A stretch of 64,000 bases of DNA. Source: Bifidobacterium choloepi. GTDB taxonomy: Bacteria; Actinomycetota; Actinomycetes; Actinomycetales; Bifidobacteriaceae. Shown here piece after piece: positions 50,540 to 58,144 of this stretch; position 1 is the first letter of the stretch; each line of letters starts with the position of its first letter. Where the stretch lies: positions 186,001 through 250,000 of the forward strand of contig NZ_VYSG01000003.1 of the NCBI RefSeq assembly GCF_010667615.1. The letters are read 5' to 3'. Made by a program: the position numbers and the translations under genes. The notes beneath the pieces were generated by a model, which saw nothing but the letters and a program-made list of their open reading frames with translations, ran no database searches and was not told where the DNA came from.

Positions 50540-51576
50540 CACTGCTCGAACGGATACTTCAGGCCCCACTCCTTGCGCAGCGAATCCATCAGCGCCATCA
50601 TGCGCAGCGTGTCCGCGTGCGTCATCTCGGGGCATTCGTGGCGCCCCTCGAGCACGGCGTTGGCCGCCGCGGCGACTTCGTATTCGTAGCCGGTCAGCTG
50701 CGCCGGCACGTCGACGTGGCGGATGAAATCGTGGTCGTTGCCGTAGATGTCGAGTCCCCCGGGGTTGTTGATGTTCTCGACCTCGACGTAGCCCTTCGTG
50801 CCGAAGATGCGGCCGGTGCGGTCCGACTGCGACATCATCGAGCTCGTCGCGACGACCATCGTGTCGTCATCGTAGATCAGCGTCGACGAGTTCGACGCGT
50901 CGACGCCGGTCGAATACGGCACCATGCACGTCGAGATGCGGCTGATCTCGCGGGCTCCCATGATCATGTCGGCGAAGTTCAGGCAGTAGACACCGACGTC
51001 GAGCAGGGCGCCGCCGGCGAGGCTCGGGTCGGTCAGGCGCTCCTTGTAGTTCGTCACGTAGCTCAGGTCGCTCGAGATTGAGACAAGGTCGCCGATCTCG
51101 CCGGAGCTGACGACCTGGTCGATGAGCAGGCGCGACGGCATGTAGCGCGTCCAGATCGCCTCGGTGCACAGCATGCCGGTGTTGTCGGCGGCGTCGAGCA
51201 GCCGTTCGGCCTGCTCGAGGTTCGCCGTGAACGCCTTCTCGACGAGGATGTTCTTGCCGGCCTCCATGCACTGGATGCCCTGCTCGGCGTGCAGGGAATG
51301 CGGCGTCGCGATGTAGACGAGATCGACGGACGGATCGTCCAGCATCGCTTCGTACGATCCGTACGCCTTCTCGAATCCGTACTTCTTCGCGAACTCGTCG
51401 GCTCGCTGCTGGCTGCGCGACGCGACGGCGTACGGCTTCACGAGTCCGGCGTACTGGCCGAACTGCGGGTCGTCGGCCGCGACGCCCGCCATCTTCACGA
51501 GCGTCTGCGCCATCGAGACGGCAATCCTTCCCGGTCCGAGGATCGCGACGTTGATCGGCTTGGTTGGCTTCGTCAT
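50539..51576 (-). CDS. Gfo/Idh/MocA-family oxidoreductase
   Basis: These NAD(P)-dependent enzymes oxidise or reduce sugars, inositols and related diols. The 345-residue protein starts MTKPTKPINVAILGPGRIAVSM with a Rossmann GxGxxA-type motif, has VYIATPHSLHAEQGIQCMEAG and LVEKAFTANLEQA (EKA where many members have EKP), and the C-terminal GGALLDVGVYCLNFADMI block found in dihydrodiol-dehydrogenase-like members. The start at 51576 follows AAAGGAGTAGGA. It is divergent from the rbs operon with a LacI-type palindrome between them, so it may act on a sugar carried by that transporter, such as a pentose or inositol. Confidence 0.88.
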   Translation of the reverse strand: MTKPTKPINVAILGPGRIAVSMAQTLVKMAGVAADDPQFGQYAGLVKPYAVASRSQQRADEFAKKYGFEKAYGSYEAMLDDPSVDLVYIATPHSLHAEQGIQCMEAGKNILVEKAFTANLEQAERLLDAADNTGMLCTEAIWTRYMPSRLLIDQVVSSGEIGDLVSISSDLSYVTNYKERLTDPSLAGGALLDVGVYCLNFADMIMGAREISRISTCMVPYSTGVDASNSSTLIYDDDTMVVATSSMMSQSDRTGRIFGTKGYVEVENINNPGGLDIYGNDHDFIRHVDVPAQLTGYEYEVAAAANAVLEGRHECPEMTHADTLRMMALMDSLRKEWGLKYPFEQ

Positions 51577-51971
51577 TCCTACTCCTTTGTTCATGACGGG
51601 ACACGGTGCTTCCTTCATGATAGGCGCGCGGCGGCCGCGCGGCGAGGGCGGAAATTGTGCTGCCGGCGGCGTGTTGCCGCGGCACTGCACCGCGGTGTTG
51701 TCCATTGCGGCGCATCGGGCCGTGGCGTATCTTGAAATTACCGAAAGATAAAACGTTTTATCCGGGTAGCTGGCCAGTATCCGGATCGTCGAGACATCAA
51801 CACGGGGTAGTCCGGCAGGCTGCGCAGCGAGGCGCGGAACCGCGGATGCCACCGCAACCCTTCCATGTCCGGACATCGGCGTCCGGGCATGCCGGCTGGC
51901 CGGTGCTCCATCCGCGAACGATTCCCGCCCCGTGGCGCGGCCGCCGTTCGCGGAAGAAGGAGAAGGCAGCG
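51577..51971. other. Divergent control region between the oxidoreductase and rbsA
   Basis: This 395-bp spacer holds a perfect 16-bp palindrome at 51747-51762 and a CCGCGG-CACTGCA-CCGCGG inverted repeat near 51680. The open frames reading through it into rbsA carry no recognisable protein and no ribosome-binding site. Promoters for both directions must lie here, probably around the palindrome; I cannot place them with confidence. Confidence 0.55.
51747..51762. promoter_or_regulatory. Perfect LacI-type operator palindrome for rbs genes
   Basis: GATAAAACGTTTTATC is a perfect 16-bp palindrome with central CG, as expected for a LacI-family (RbsR-like) operator. It lies 171 bp before the oxidoreductase start and 210 bp before rbsA, so one repressor could control both directions. 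No lacI-family gene is in the window. Confidence 0.75.
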
Positions 51972-53468
51972 ATGACCCACCTGTCACTTGTGGGAGTGTC
52001 GAAGATATTCGGCAACTCCAAGGTCGTCGACAACGTGTCGGTGACCGTGGAACCGGGCAAGGTGCATGTCCTGCTCGGGGAAAACGGCGCCGGCAAGTCC
52101 ACCGTCATCAAGATGATGAGCGGCATCTACCAGCCCGACGGCGGGCATATCGAGATCGACGGCGAAACCGTCACGATCCCGAACGTCGACGCCGCGCGCA
52201 AGTACGGCATCGCCGTCATCCACCAGGAGCTCGCCATGGTCCCCGAGCTATCGATCATGGAGAACCTGTTCCTCGGCGACTTGCCCCGCCGGGCCGGCTT
52301 CGTCGACCGCCGGGCGATGCGCCGCAAGGCCGAGGACGCATTGAAGATAATCGGCCTCGACGAGGACGTCACCCGCCCGATGGGCGAGCTCGGCGTCGCC
52401 CGCCAGCAGATGGTCGAGATCGCCAAGGCGCTGATGCAGGACGCTTCCATCCTCATCCTCGACGAGCCGACGGCCGCGCTGACGCGTCGCGAATGCGAGC
52501 AGCTCTTCCGGATCATCGATGATCTCAGGGCGAAGAACGTCGGCATGGTCTACATCTCGCATCACCTCGACGAGATCGCCCGTGTCGGCGACATCGTCAC
52601 GGTCCTGCGCGACGGCAAGTACGTCGACACCGTGCCGGCCACGGCGCCCGAGGACCAGCTCGTGCGGCTCATGGTCGGCCGCAACATCGAGAACCAGTAT
52701 CCGCGCGAGGCCCAGAAGCCGGGCAGGACGCTGCTCGGCGTCGCCCACCTCACGCGCGCCGGCGTCATCGACGACGTCTCGTTCGAGGTGCATGCCGGCG
52801 AGGTCGTCGGCCTGGCCGGCCTCGTCGGCGCCGGCCGCACCGAGACATTGCGCGCGATCTTCGGCGTCGACCCGTACGACTCGGGCACCGTCGAGGTCGA
52901 CGGCCACCGGCTGCCGCGGCACGCGATCGCGAGGACGATCGCCGCCGGCGTCGGCCTCGTGCCGGAAGACCGGCGCACGCAGGGCCTCATCCTCGGCGCC
53001 TCGATCGCCGACAATCTCGGCCTGGCGACGATGCTGCCGACGTCGCGCGCCGGCTTCGTTGACCGCGCGGGCCAGCGGCGCGCCGAGAAGGCGACGGCCG
53101 ACCAGCTGCACATCCGCATGACCGGCATTGACCAGGAAACCGGCTCGCTGTCCGGCGGCAACCAGCAGAAGGTCGTCTTCGGCAAGTGGTCGATGTCGAA
53201 GGTCAAGGTGCTGTTGCTCGACGAGCCGACCCGCGGCGTCGACGTCGGCGCCCGCGTCGAGATCTACGAACTCATCAACGCCATCACGGCCAATGGCGGC
53301 GCCGTGCTCATGGCCTCGTCCGATTTGCCCGAGGTGCTCGGCATGTCCGACCGCGTGCTCGTCATGAGCAACGGCCGCATCTCCGGCGAGATGCCGGCGG
53401 CCGAGGCCACGCAGGAGAAGGTCATGGCACTCGCCGTCTCGCACATGGACGAGGAGGTCGACGGCTGA
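51972..53468 (+). CDS. rbsA: Ribose/pentose-type ABC transporter ATPase (two-domain)
   Basis: This cytoplasmic ATPase powers sugar import with RbsC and RbsB. The 498-residue protein has two ABC cassettes. The first carries LLGENGAGKSTVIKMMSG (Walker A), LGVARQQMVEIAKAL where the signature would be, and ILILDEPTAALT (Walker B). The second carries GLVGAGRTETLRAIFG (degenerate Walker A without the usual GKS), SLSGGNQQKVVFGKW (signature) and VLLLDEPTRGVDVGA. This asymmetry is normal for the RbsA/MglA type. The ATG at 51972 has AAGGAGAAGG upstream. Its stop overlaps the start of a small ORF (TGATG). Sugar specificity is taken from rbsD downstream. Confidence 0.92.
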   Translation: MTHLSLVGVSKIFGNSKVVDNVSVTVEPGKVHVLLGENGAGKSTVIKMMSGIYQPDGGHIEIDGETVTIPNVDAARKYGIAVIHQELAMVPELSIMENLFLGDLPRRAGFVDRRAMRRKAEDALKIIGLDEDVTRPMGELGVARQQMVEIAKALMQDASILILDEPTAALTRRECEQLFRIIDDLRAKNVGMVYISHHLDEIARVGDIVTVLRDGKYVDTVPATAPEDQLVRLMVGRNIENQYPREAQKPGRTLLGVAHLTRAGVIDDVSFEVHAGEVVGLAGLVGAGRTETLRAIFGVDPYDSGTVEVDGHRLPRHAIARTIAAGVGLVPEDRRTQGLILGASIADNLGLATMLPTSRAGFVDRAGQRRAEKATADQLHIRMTGIDQETGSLSGGNQQKVVFGKWSMSKVKVLLLDEPTRGVDVGARVEIYELINAITANGGAVLMASSDLPEVLGMSDRVLVMSNGRISGEMPAAEATQEKVMALAVSHMDEEVDG

Positions 53469-53605
53469 TGCGCGGCATCGCAATCGCCGCGCCGGACAAG
53501 GCGAACAGGCCGGACAAGCTGGACAGGCCGGACAGCCCGGCCGCGCGGAACGGTTCCGGGACCGGTTCCGCAACACGGGGACAACGAGAAGGAGAACCAC
53601 GATGA
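53468..53605 (+). CDS. 45-codon small ORF coupled between rbsA and rbsC
   Basis: The ATG overlaps the rbsA stop (TGATG), and the stop overlaps the rbsC start (ATGA), so it spans the whole gap. A GAGGAGG sequence lies 10-11 nt before its ATG, inside the end of rbsA. The predicted peptide starts MRGIAIAAPDK, contains PDK/RPD repeats and ends GQREGEPR, where the last codons include the GAGAAGGAG ribosome-binding site of rbsC. The composition is polar and disordered. It may be a leader whose translation couples rbsC to rbsA rather than a working protein. Confidence 0.5.
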   Translation: MRGIAIAAPDKANRPDKLDRPDSPAARNGSGTGSATRGQREGEPR

Positions 53606-54687
53606 GCATCGCAACGGAGCACAAGGCGCGAGTCGCCACCGCCGGAAACGGAGGGAACGGCGGCTCGCACGGCAACGGCATCGGCACCGGCGGCGGCCGC
53701 CACGGCGGCGCCGGCGGCAGCGGAGGCGCCGCCGGCAACCACCGCTTCCTCGCCGCCGTCGCGAGGTTCGTCTCGCGCAACGGCGCGCTCGTCGGCCTCG
53801 TCATCCTGTGCATCGTGCTGGCGTTCGCCACGCCGGCGTTCCTCACGGCCAACAACATCCTCAACGTCGGCATCCAGTGCGCCACCGTCGCCATCCTGGC
53901 GTTCGGCCAGACGTTCGTCATCGTCGCGGCCGGCATCGACCTGTCGGTCGGTGCGGTGGCCGCGTTCTCGAGCATGATCATGGCGATCACCGGCGCCTCG
54001 ATGGGCTGGAATCCGTGGCTGACCATCCTCGCCGGCCTGCTGACGGGCGCTGCGATGGGTACGCTGTCCGGCATCGCCAACGCGTTCCTCAGGCTGCCGA
54101 GCTTCATCGCCACGCTGGCGATGATGTCGGTCGCCCGCGGCCTGACGCTTGTCGTGTCCAACGGCCGACCGGTCTCGACGTCGAGCCTCGTCAATTTCTT
54201 CGGTAGCACCGTCGGCCATATCCCGATGCCGATCGTCACGATGGTCGTCATGGGCGTTGTCGCCTCGATCATCCTCAACCTGACCAGCATTGGCCGCTCG
54301 ATGTATGCCGTCGGCGGCAACATGGAGGCCGCCCGGCTCTCGGGCATCTCGGTGCACAAGACGCAGATCGTCGTGTTCATGCTCTCGGGTCTCTTTGCCG
54401 CCGTCGCCGGCCTCGTCATCGCGGGGCGCCTGCATTCGGCCCAGCCGCAGGCCGCGGACGGCTACGAGATGGACGCTATCGCGTCGGTCGTCATCGGCGG
54501 CGCGTCGCTTGCCGGCGGCAAGGGCAAGATTTCGGGCACGTTCGTCGGCGCCATCCTGCTCGCCGTCATTCGCAACGGCCTGAACATCCTCAACGTTTCG
54601 TCGTTCTGGCAGGAAGTCGTCATCGGTCTCGTCATCGCGTTCGCCGTCTCGGTGGACACCGTCCGCCGCAAGGTCGACGCCCACTGA
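53602..54687 (+). CDS. rbsC: Ribose-type ABC transporter permease
   Basis: This inner-membrane permease forms the import channel with RbsA. The 361-residue protein has a Gly/His/Asn-rich cytoplasmic N-terminus of about 45 residues (GGNGGSHGNGIGTGGGRHGG), then 8-10 hydrophobic segments. GQTFVIVAAGIDLSVGAVAA, IANAFLRLPSFIATLAMMS and GRSMYAVGGNMEAARLSGI (the loop that touches the ATPase) are the family's typical blocks. AGAAGGAG precedes the ATG. The glycine-rich N-terminus is longer than in most RbsC proteins. Confidence 0.94.
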   Translation: MSIATEHKARVATAGNGGNGGSHGNGIGTGGGRHGGAGGSGGAAGNHRFLAAVARFVSRNGALVGLVILCIVLAFATPAFLTANNILNVGIQCATVAILAFGQTFVIVAAGIDLSVGAVAAFSSMIMAITGASMGWNPWLTILAGLLTGAAMGTLSGIANAFLRLPSFIATLAMMSVARGLTLVVSNGRPVSTSSLVNFFGSTVGHIPMPIVTMVVMGVVASIILNLTSIGRSMYAVGGNMEAARLSGISVHKTQIVVFMLSGLFAAVAGLVIAGRLHSAQPQAADGYEMDAIASVVIGGASLAGGKGKISGTFVGAILLAVIRNGLNILNVSSFWQEVVIGLVIAFAVSVDTVRRKVDAH

Positions 54688-54787
54688 TTCCGGAGGTGAC
54701 AGCAGGCACGAATCGTTCATTGTTCACAGGTTGCACGATCCATCCACCAATTCATCCAACTTCTCAACGACGAGAGGAAGAATCAAC

Positions 54788-55795
54788 ATGAACACCACAA
54801 GAATGAAGAAAATCGCGGCGACGCTGCTCGCCGCCGCGTGCGCGACCGGGCTGGTCGTCGGCGTCGGCGCCTGCGGGACGTCGAACAGCTCGAGTAGCCA
54901 GTACAAGGTCTCGCTGCTCGTCTCGACGATGAACAACCCGTTCTTCGTCGACCTGCGCGACGGCGCCCAGGCCGAGGCCGACAAGGTCGGCGTCGACTTG
55001 CTCGTCTCCGACGCGCAGAACGATTCGGCGACCCAGCAGAACCAGGCGCAGAACGCCGTCTCGCAGGGCGCGCAGGCCGTCATCATCAATCCGGTCGACT
55101 CCGACGCGGCCACGGCCGCCGTCGCGCCGCTGATTTCCTCCAACATCCCGGTCATCGCCGTCGACCGTGCCGTCACCGACACGACGGTGACGTCGTACAT
55201 CGCGTCCGACAATGTGCAGGGTGGCCAGCTCGACGCCGACGCGCTCGCCAAGGCCATCGGCGAGAGCGGCAAGATCGTCATCCTCGAGGGCACGCCGGGC
55301 GCCGCGTCCACGCGCGACCGCGGCCAGGGATTCAAGGACGAGATCGCCAAGTATCCGAACATCCAGATCGCGGCCGAGCAGACCGCGAACTTCGACCGTT
55401 CCGAGGCGCTTGACGTCACGACGAACATGATGCAGTCGAACTCCGATATCAAGGCGATCTACGCCGAGAACGACGAGATGGCGCTCGGCGCCATCCAGGC
55501 GCTCGGGTCGAAGGCCGGCACCGACGTCCTGATCTTCGGATTCGACGGCACCGACGACGGCCTCAAGGCTGTCCAGGCCGGCACGATCTACGCGACCGTC
55601 GCGCAGCAGCCGAAGGTCCTCGGCCAGAAGGCCGTCGACGCGGCGCTTGCCGCGATCAAGGGCGAGTCGGTCGAGGCCGACCAGTCGATCGACGTGAAAC
55701 TCGTCACGAAGGACAACGTCGCGCAGTACCTGTCGTCGGATTCGAGCACGTCGTCGGATTCGAGCTCGTCGAGCACGTCCACCTCGACCGAGTGA
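54788..55795 (+). CDS. rbsB: Ribose-type substrate-binding lipoprotein
   Basis: The sugar-binding protein catches the substrate outside the membrane and passes it to RbsAC. The 335-residue protein has a signal peptide with a lipobox (ATGLVVGVGACG, Cys about 29), so it should be a lipoprotein. The periplasmic-binding-type-1 fold follows: VSLLVSTMNNPFFVDLRDGA, IINPVDSDAATAAV, PVIAVDRAVTDT, ILEGTPGAASTRDRGQGF, IYAENDEMALGAIQAL and GFDGTDDGLKAV. These match ribose-binding proteins. The C-terminus is a Ser/Thr/Asp run (SSDSSTSSDSSSSS) of unclear use. GAGAGGAAG precedes the ATG at 54788. A 100-nt gap separates it from rbsC. Confidence 0.94.
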   Translation: MNTTRMKKIAATLLAAACATGLVVGVGACGTSNSSSSQYKVSLLVSTMNNPFFVDLRDGAQAEADKVGVDLLVSDAQNDSATQQNQAQNAVSQGAQAVIINPVDSDAATAAVAPLISSNIPVIAVDRAVTDTTVTSYIASDNVQGGQLDADALAKAIGESGKIVILEGTPGAASTRDRGQGFKDEIAKYPNIQIAAEQTANFDRSEALDVTTNMMQSNSDIKAIYAENDEMALGAIQALGSKAGTDVLIFGFDGTDDGLKAVQAGTIYATVAQQPKVLGQKAVDAALAAIKGESVEADQSIDVKLVTKDNVAQYLSSDSSTSSDSSSSSTSTSTE

Positions 55796-55941
55796 CAGCC
55801 GGGCCGGTCCTCCTCCACTTCCCTTCGCTTTCTTTCCCGCGGAGAGGGAGGGCCGGCCCCCTCCGATCCCTTTCCGGTCCCTTGCCGATTCCTTTCCAAT
55901 CCCCGATATCCCTTGCATTTCATCGCATCAAGGAGGTTCCC

Positions 55942-56337
55942 ATGCTGACCCATGGCATTCTCAACGCGCAACTGGCCGCGGCCGTGGCGCGACTCAGGCA
56001 CACCGACCGCTTCGTCGTGTCCGACGCCGGCCTGCCGGTGCCCGACGGCGTCGAGGTCATCGACCTCGCGCTGATGTTCGGCATCCCGCGATTCGCCGAA
56101 GTCCTGACCGCCCTGCAGCCCGTCGTCATCATCGAGGATGCGATGATGGCCACCGAAGCCCGCGGTCACGACCCGGAGGCGTGGGTGCGCAACCACTTCG
56201 ACTGCCCGGTGACATTCGTTCCGCACGACGGCCGCAACGGCTTCAAGGCGCACGAACAGGGCGTCAAGTTCGTCATCCGCACCGGCGAGCCGACGAGCTA
56301 CAGCAACGTCATCTTCCGCTGCGGCGTCCCGTTCTGA
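55942..56337 (+). CDS. rbsD: D-ribose pyranase
   Basis: RbsD interconverts pyranose and furanose forms of ribose so that it can be phosphorylated. The 131-residue protein begins MLTHGILNAQLAAAVARLRHTD with the catalytic His region near residue 20, has VVSDAGLPVPDGVEVIDLAL and the C-terminal FVIRTGEPTSYSNVIFRCGV with the binding Tyr. This is the best clue that the operon imports ribose. AAGGAGG precedes the ATG. No ribokinase (rbsK) follows within the window. The gene's 3' end has been copied into a 24-bp tandem repeat downstream. Confidence 0.94.
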   Translation: MLTHGILNAQLAAAVARLRHTDRFVVSDAGLPVPDGVEVIDLALMFGIPRFAEVLTALQPVVIIEDAMMATEARGHDPEAWVRNHFDCPVTFVPHDGRNGFKAHEQGVKFVIRTGEPTSYSNVIFRCGVPF

Positions 56338-56426
56338 TTCGACTACGGCGTCCCGGTCCGATTCCGCTGCGGCGTCCCGGTCCGATTCTGCCGCGGCGTC
56401 CCGGTCCGACGTCGCCGCGGCATTCC
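56322..56426. repeat. 24-bp tandem repeat grown from the 3' end of rbsD
   Basis: CGGCGTCCC starts at 56322 (inside the last codons of rbsD), 56346, 56370 and 56394, with a changed copy CGGCATTCC at 56418: every step is exactly 24 bp. Intermediate bases are also alike (GTCCGATTC, TGCCGC). This looks like replication slippage that began in the gene end. Confidence 0.8.
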
Positions 56427-56577
56427 GTTCCGGCGTCGTGGCCCGGGGGCGCCCGTCTTCCATTTCCCGCCCGCATTTTCCATCCATTTTTCATCCATGC
56501 CCCGGGCCTGTTTACACCTTTCTCCTTCGCAGGTTCCGGGGCCCTTTTGTGTCTGGCGTTCCAGTTCATGGCCGCAA

Positions 56578-56910
56578 CTGGAAGAAAGGTGCGGTCCGGG
56601 GAGCTGGTGAGAATACCTTTCTTCCAGCAAGGGATTGGACTGGAAGAAAGGTGCCGTTCGGGCAGCCTGCGGGGATACCTTTCTTCCAGCCGGGGGATTG
56701 AACTGGAAGAAAGGTGCGGTCCGGAAGGTCAGTGGGGATACTTTTCTTCCAGCCGGGGGATTGAACTGGAAGAAAGGTGCCGTTCGGAAGGTCAATGGGG
56801 ATACTTTTCTTCCAGCAGGGGGATTGGACTGGAAGAAAGGTGCGGTCCGGAAGGTCAGTGGGGATACCTTTCTTCCAGTAGGGGACTTGCGGTGGAAGAA
56901 AGGTGCCGGC
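56578..56910. repeat. Phased palindrome array A2: five 50-nt units plus a half unit, 62-63 bp apart
   Basis: Units start at 56578, 56640, 56703, 56766 and 56829 (steps 62, 63, 63, 63). All are 50 nt, from CTGGAAGAAAGGTG to ATACCTTTCTTCCAG or ATACTTTTCTTCCAG. Spacers are 12, 13, 13 and 13 nt (for example CCGGGGGATTGAA twice). A sixth left arm (TGGAAGAAAGGTGC) lies in phase at 56892, without a right arm, and runs into the stop of the minus-strand gene at 56919. The sequence family is that of array A1 24 kb away. Confidence 0.92.
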
Positions 56911-56918
56911 CCCGCGGC

Positions 56919-57749
56919 CTACTGCAGGGCGGCCAGTTCCTTCTTCGCTTTCTGCAGCTTGGCGAACAGTTCGTTGCGCTTGTCCTGGGACTTCGCGCGG
57001 CGGTGGTCGGCGGCGAGCTTCTCGACGGTCGCCTCGAGGGCGGTGCGCTGGCGAGCCGCCACGATTCGCTTGTCGACGTCGGCGTAGTGGTTGTCGACGA
57101 GGTCGTCGTCGAGGACGGCATCGTCGCCGAGCGCGACCTGCGCGCAGATGGCGTTCCACAGCTCGTCGATCGTCGGCGCGTCGTCGTGCAGGTAGAGCGC
57201 GACGTTGCCGACCGGCCTGAACGGCGTCGCGAAGATCTCGAAGACCGGCGGATGGCCCGGCCTCGACGGCATCGCGCGGCGCACGACGAGGGCGGCTTCC
57301 TCGGCGACATTGTCGGCGCCGGCTCCCGATTTCGCGGCGGGTGCGTCGGGGGAATCGTCCTCGATGGCGTCGCGGACGACGGCGAAGACGATGCCGGACT
57401 TGCGCTGGCCGGCGATGAGCTCGACGACCGACGCCGGGACGTCGGCGACGCCGGCGGCCAGGCGCAGGCCGAGCACCATGATTTCCGGAACCCGCGGGCC
57501 GGCGGCGACCGGCGCGGCGACAGCACCGACGAGCGATTTCTGCGTGAGCAGCCCGAGGAAGACGATATCGGTGACGTCGTTGGCGAGCGACTTGCGGACG
57601 TTGACGCCGGCAGCCGCGCCGGCCTGTGCGGCACTCTTGCCGACGAACATCGCCTTCGGCAGTCTCGACTTCGCCTCCGGCACGATCGCCGCCGCCGGCA
57701 ACCCGAGCCCCGCCGCCGTCAGCGTTCCGCAGTGTCCACCAGTTGTCAT
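56919..57749 (-). CDS. Unknown protein with C-terminal coiled coil (possible DUF4391 relative)
   Basis: The 276-residue protein has an Ala/Val-rich N-terminal half beginning MTTGGHCGTLTAAGLGLP, blocks LPKAMFVGK and VPEIMVLGLRLAAG, a region EIFATPFRPVGNVALYLHDD, and a C-terminal coiled coil (ALEATVEKLAADHRRAKSQDKRNELFAKLQKAKKELAAL in segments, about 235-275). The order (LP-x-PK start, central EI strand block, Lys/Glu coil ending KELAAL) recalls DUF4391 proteins, but I cannot verify this. AAGGAGG is 6 nt before the ATG. It lies alone, between the end of array A2 and tRNA-Arg, and its stop codon abuts the truncated array unit. Function unknown. Confidence 0.7.
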   Translation of the reverse strand: MTTGGHCGTLTAAGLGLPAAAIVPEAKSRLPKAMFVGKSAAQAGAAAGVNVRKSLANDVTDIVFLGLLTQKSLVGAVAAPVAAGPRVPEIMVLGLRLAAGVADVPASVVELIAGQRKSGIVFAVVRDAIEDDSPDAPAAKSGAGADNVAEEAALVVRRAMPSRPGHPPVFEIFATPFRPVGNVALYLHDDAPTIDELWNAICAQVALGDDAVLDDDLVDNHYADVDKRIVAARQRTALEATVEKLAADHRRAKSQDKRNELFAKLQKAKKELAALQ

Positions 57750-57837
57750 CGCAGCCTCCTTGCCCGTCGATTACTGCGCCCACTGTACCGGGCGCGCGCC
57801 GCCCGCGGCAACCGATGTCCACGGCGGACGAAAACGC

Positions 57838-57881
57838 AAGTGCCGCCGTTCGCCCGGGTTGACGGGCGGACGGCGGCACTT
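57838..57881 (-). terminator. Terminator of tRNA-Arg
   Basis: A 19-bp stem (57838-57856 with 57863-57881, one wobble) with the arm AAGTGCCGCCGT and a 6-nt loop lies 10 nt after the tRNA 3' end on the minus strand, followed in that direction by GCGTTTTCG. It is a strong intrinsic terminator. Confidence 0.8.
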
Positions 57882-57891
57882 GGACGATTCG

Positions 57892-57964
57892 TGCCCCGGA
57901 TCGGATTCGAACCGACGACACCCGCTTTAGGAGAGCGGTGCTCTATCCACTGAGCTACCAGGGC
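57892..57964 (-). tRNA. tRNA-Arg(CCU)
   Basis: Read on the minus strand, the 73-nt gene has acceptor GCCCTGG/CCGGGGC (one G-T pair), D stem GCTC/GAGC with AGTGGATA, anticodon stem CCGCT/AGCGG with loop CTCCTAA (anticodon CCT), and T stem GTCGG/CCGAT with loop TTCGAAT and discriminator A. CCA is not encoded. It reads the AGG codon. I see no integrase or attachment-site duplication next to it. Confidence 0.95.
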
Positions 57965-58144
57965 AACAATGCGCCATTATACACGGCATGCGACGGATGA
58001 CATGCGGGGGAGAACTTCCTCCCGGGAGACCGGATGCCGGCGAGAAAGCGATCGCGGCGAGAATCATTCGGGAGGCTGATCGACTGGCGAAGACGTTGCG
58101 CTATTCTTATGCGTCGAGCAGAAGAGAGACGGGAGAGGACGGCG

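Noticed and set aside
51657..51971. N-terminal extension of rbsA upstream of 51972
   Set aside because: It would cover the LacI-type palindrome and has no resemblance to the family; AAGGAGAAGG marks the true start.
56566..57921. 451-codon minus-strand frame through array A2 and the coiled-coil gene
   Set aside because: It is out of frame with the gene that has the AAGGAGG site at 57749, also crosses the tRNA region, and is made of repeat translation.
57892..57964. tRNA-Arg as the insertion site of an integrated element
   Set aside because: No integrase gene and no duplicate of the tRNA 3' end is visible within the window.
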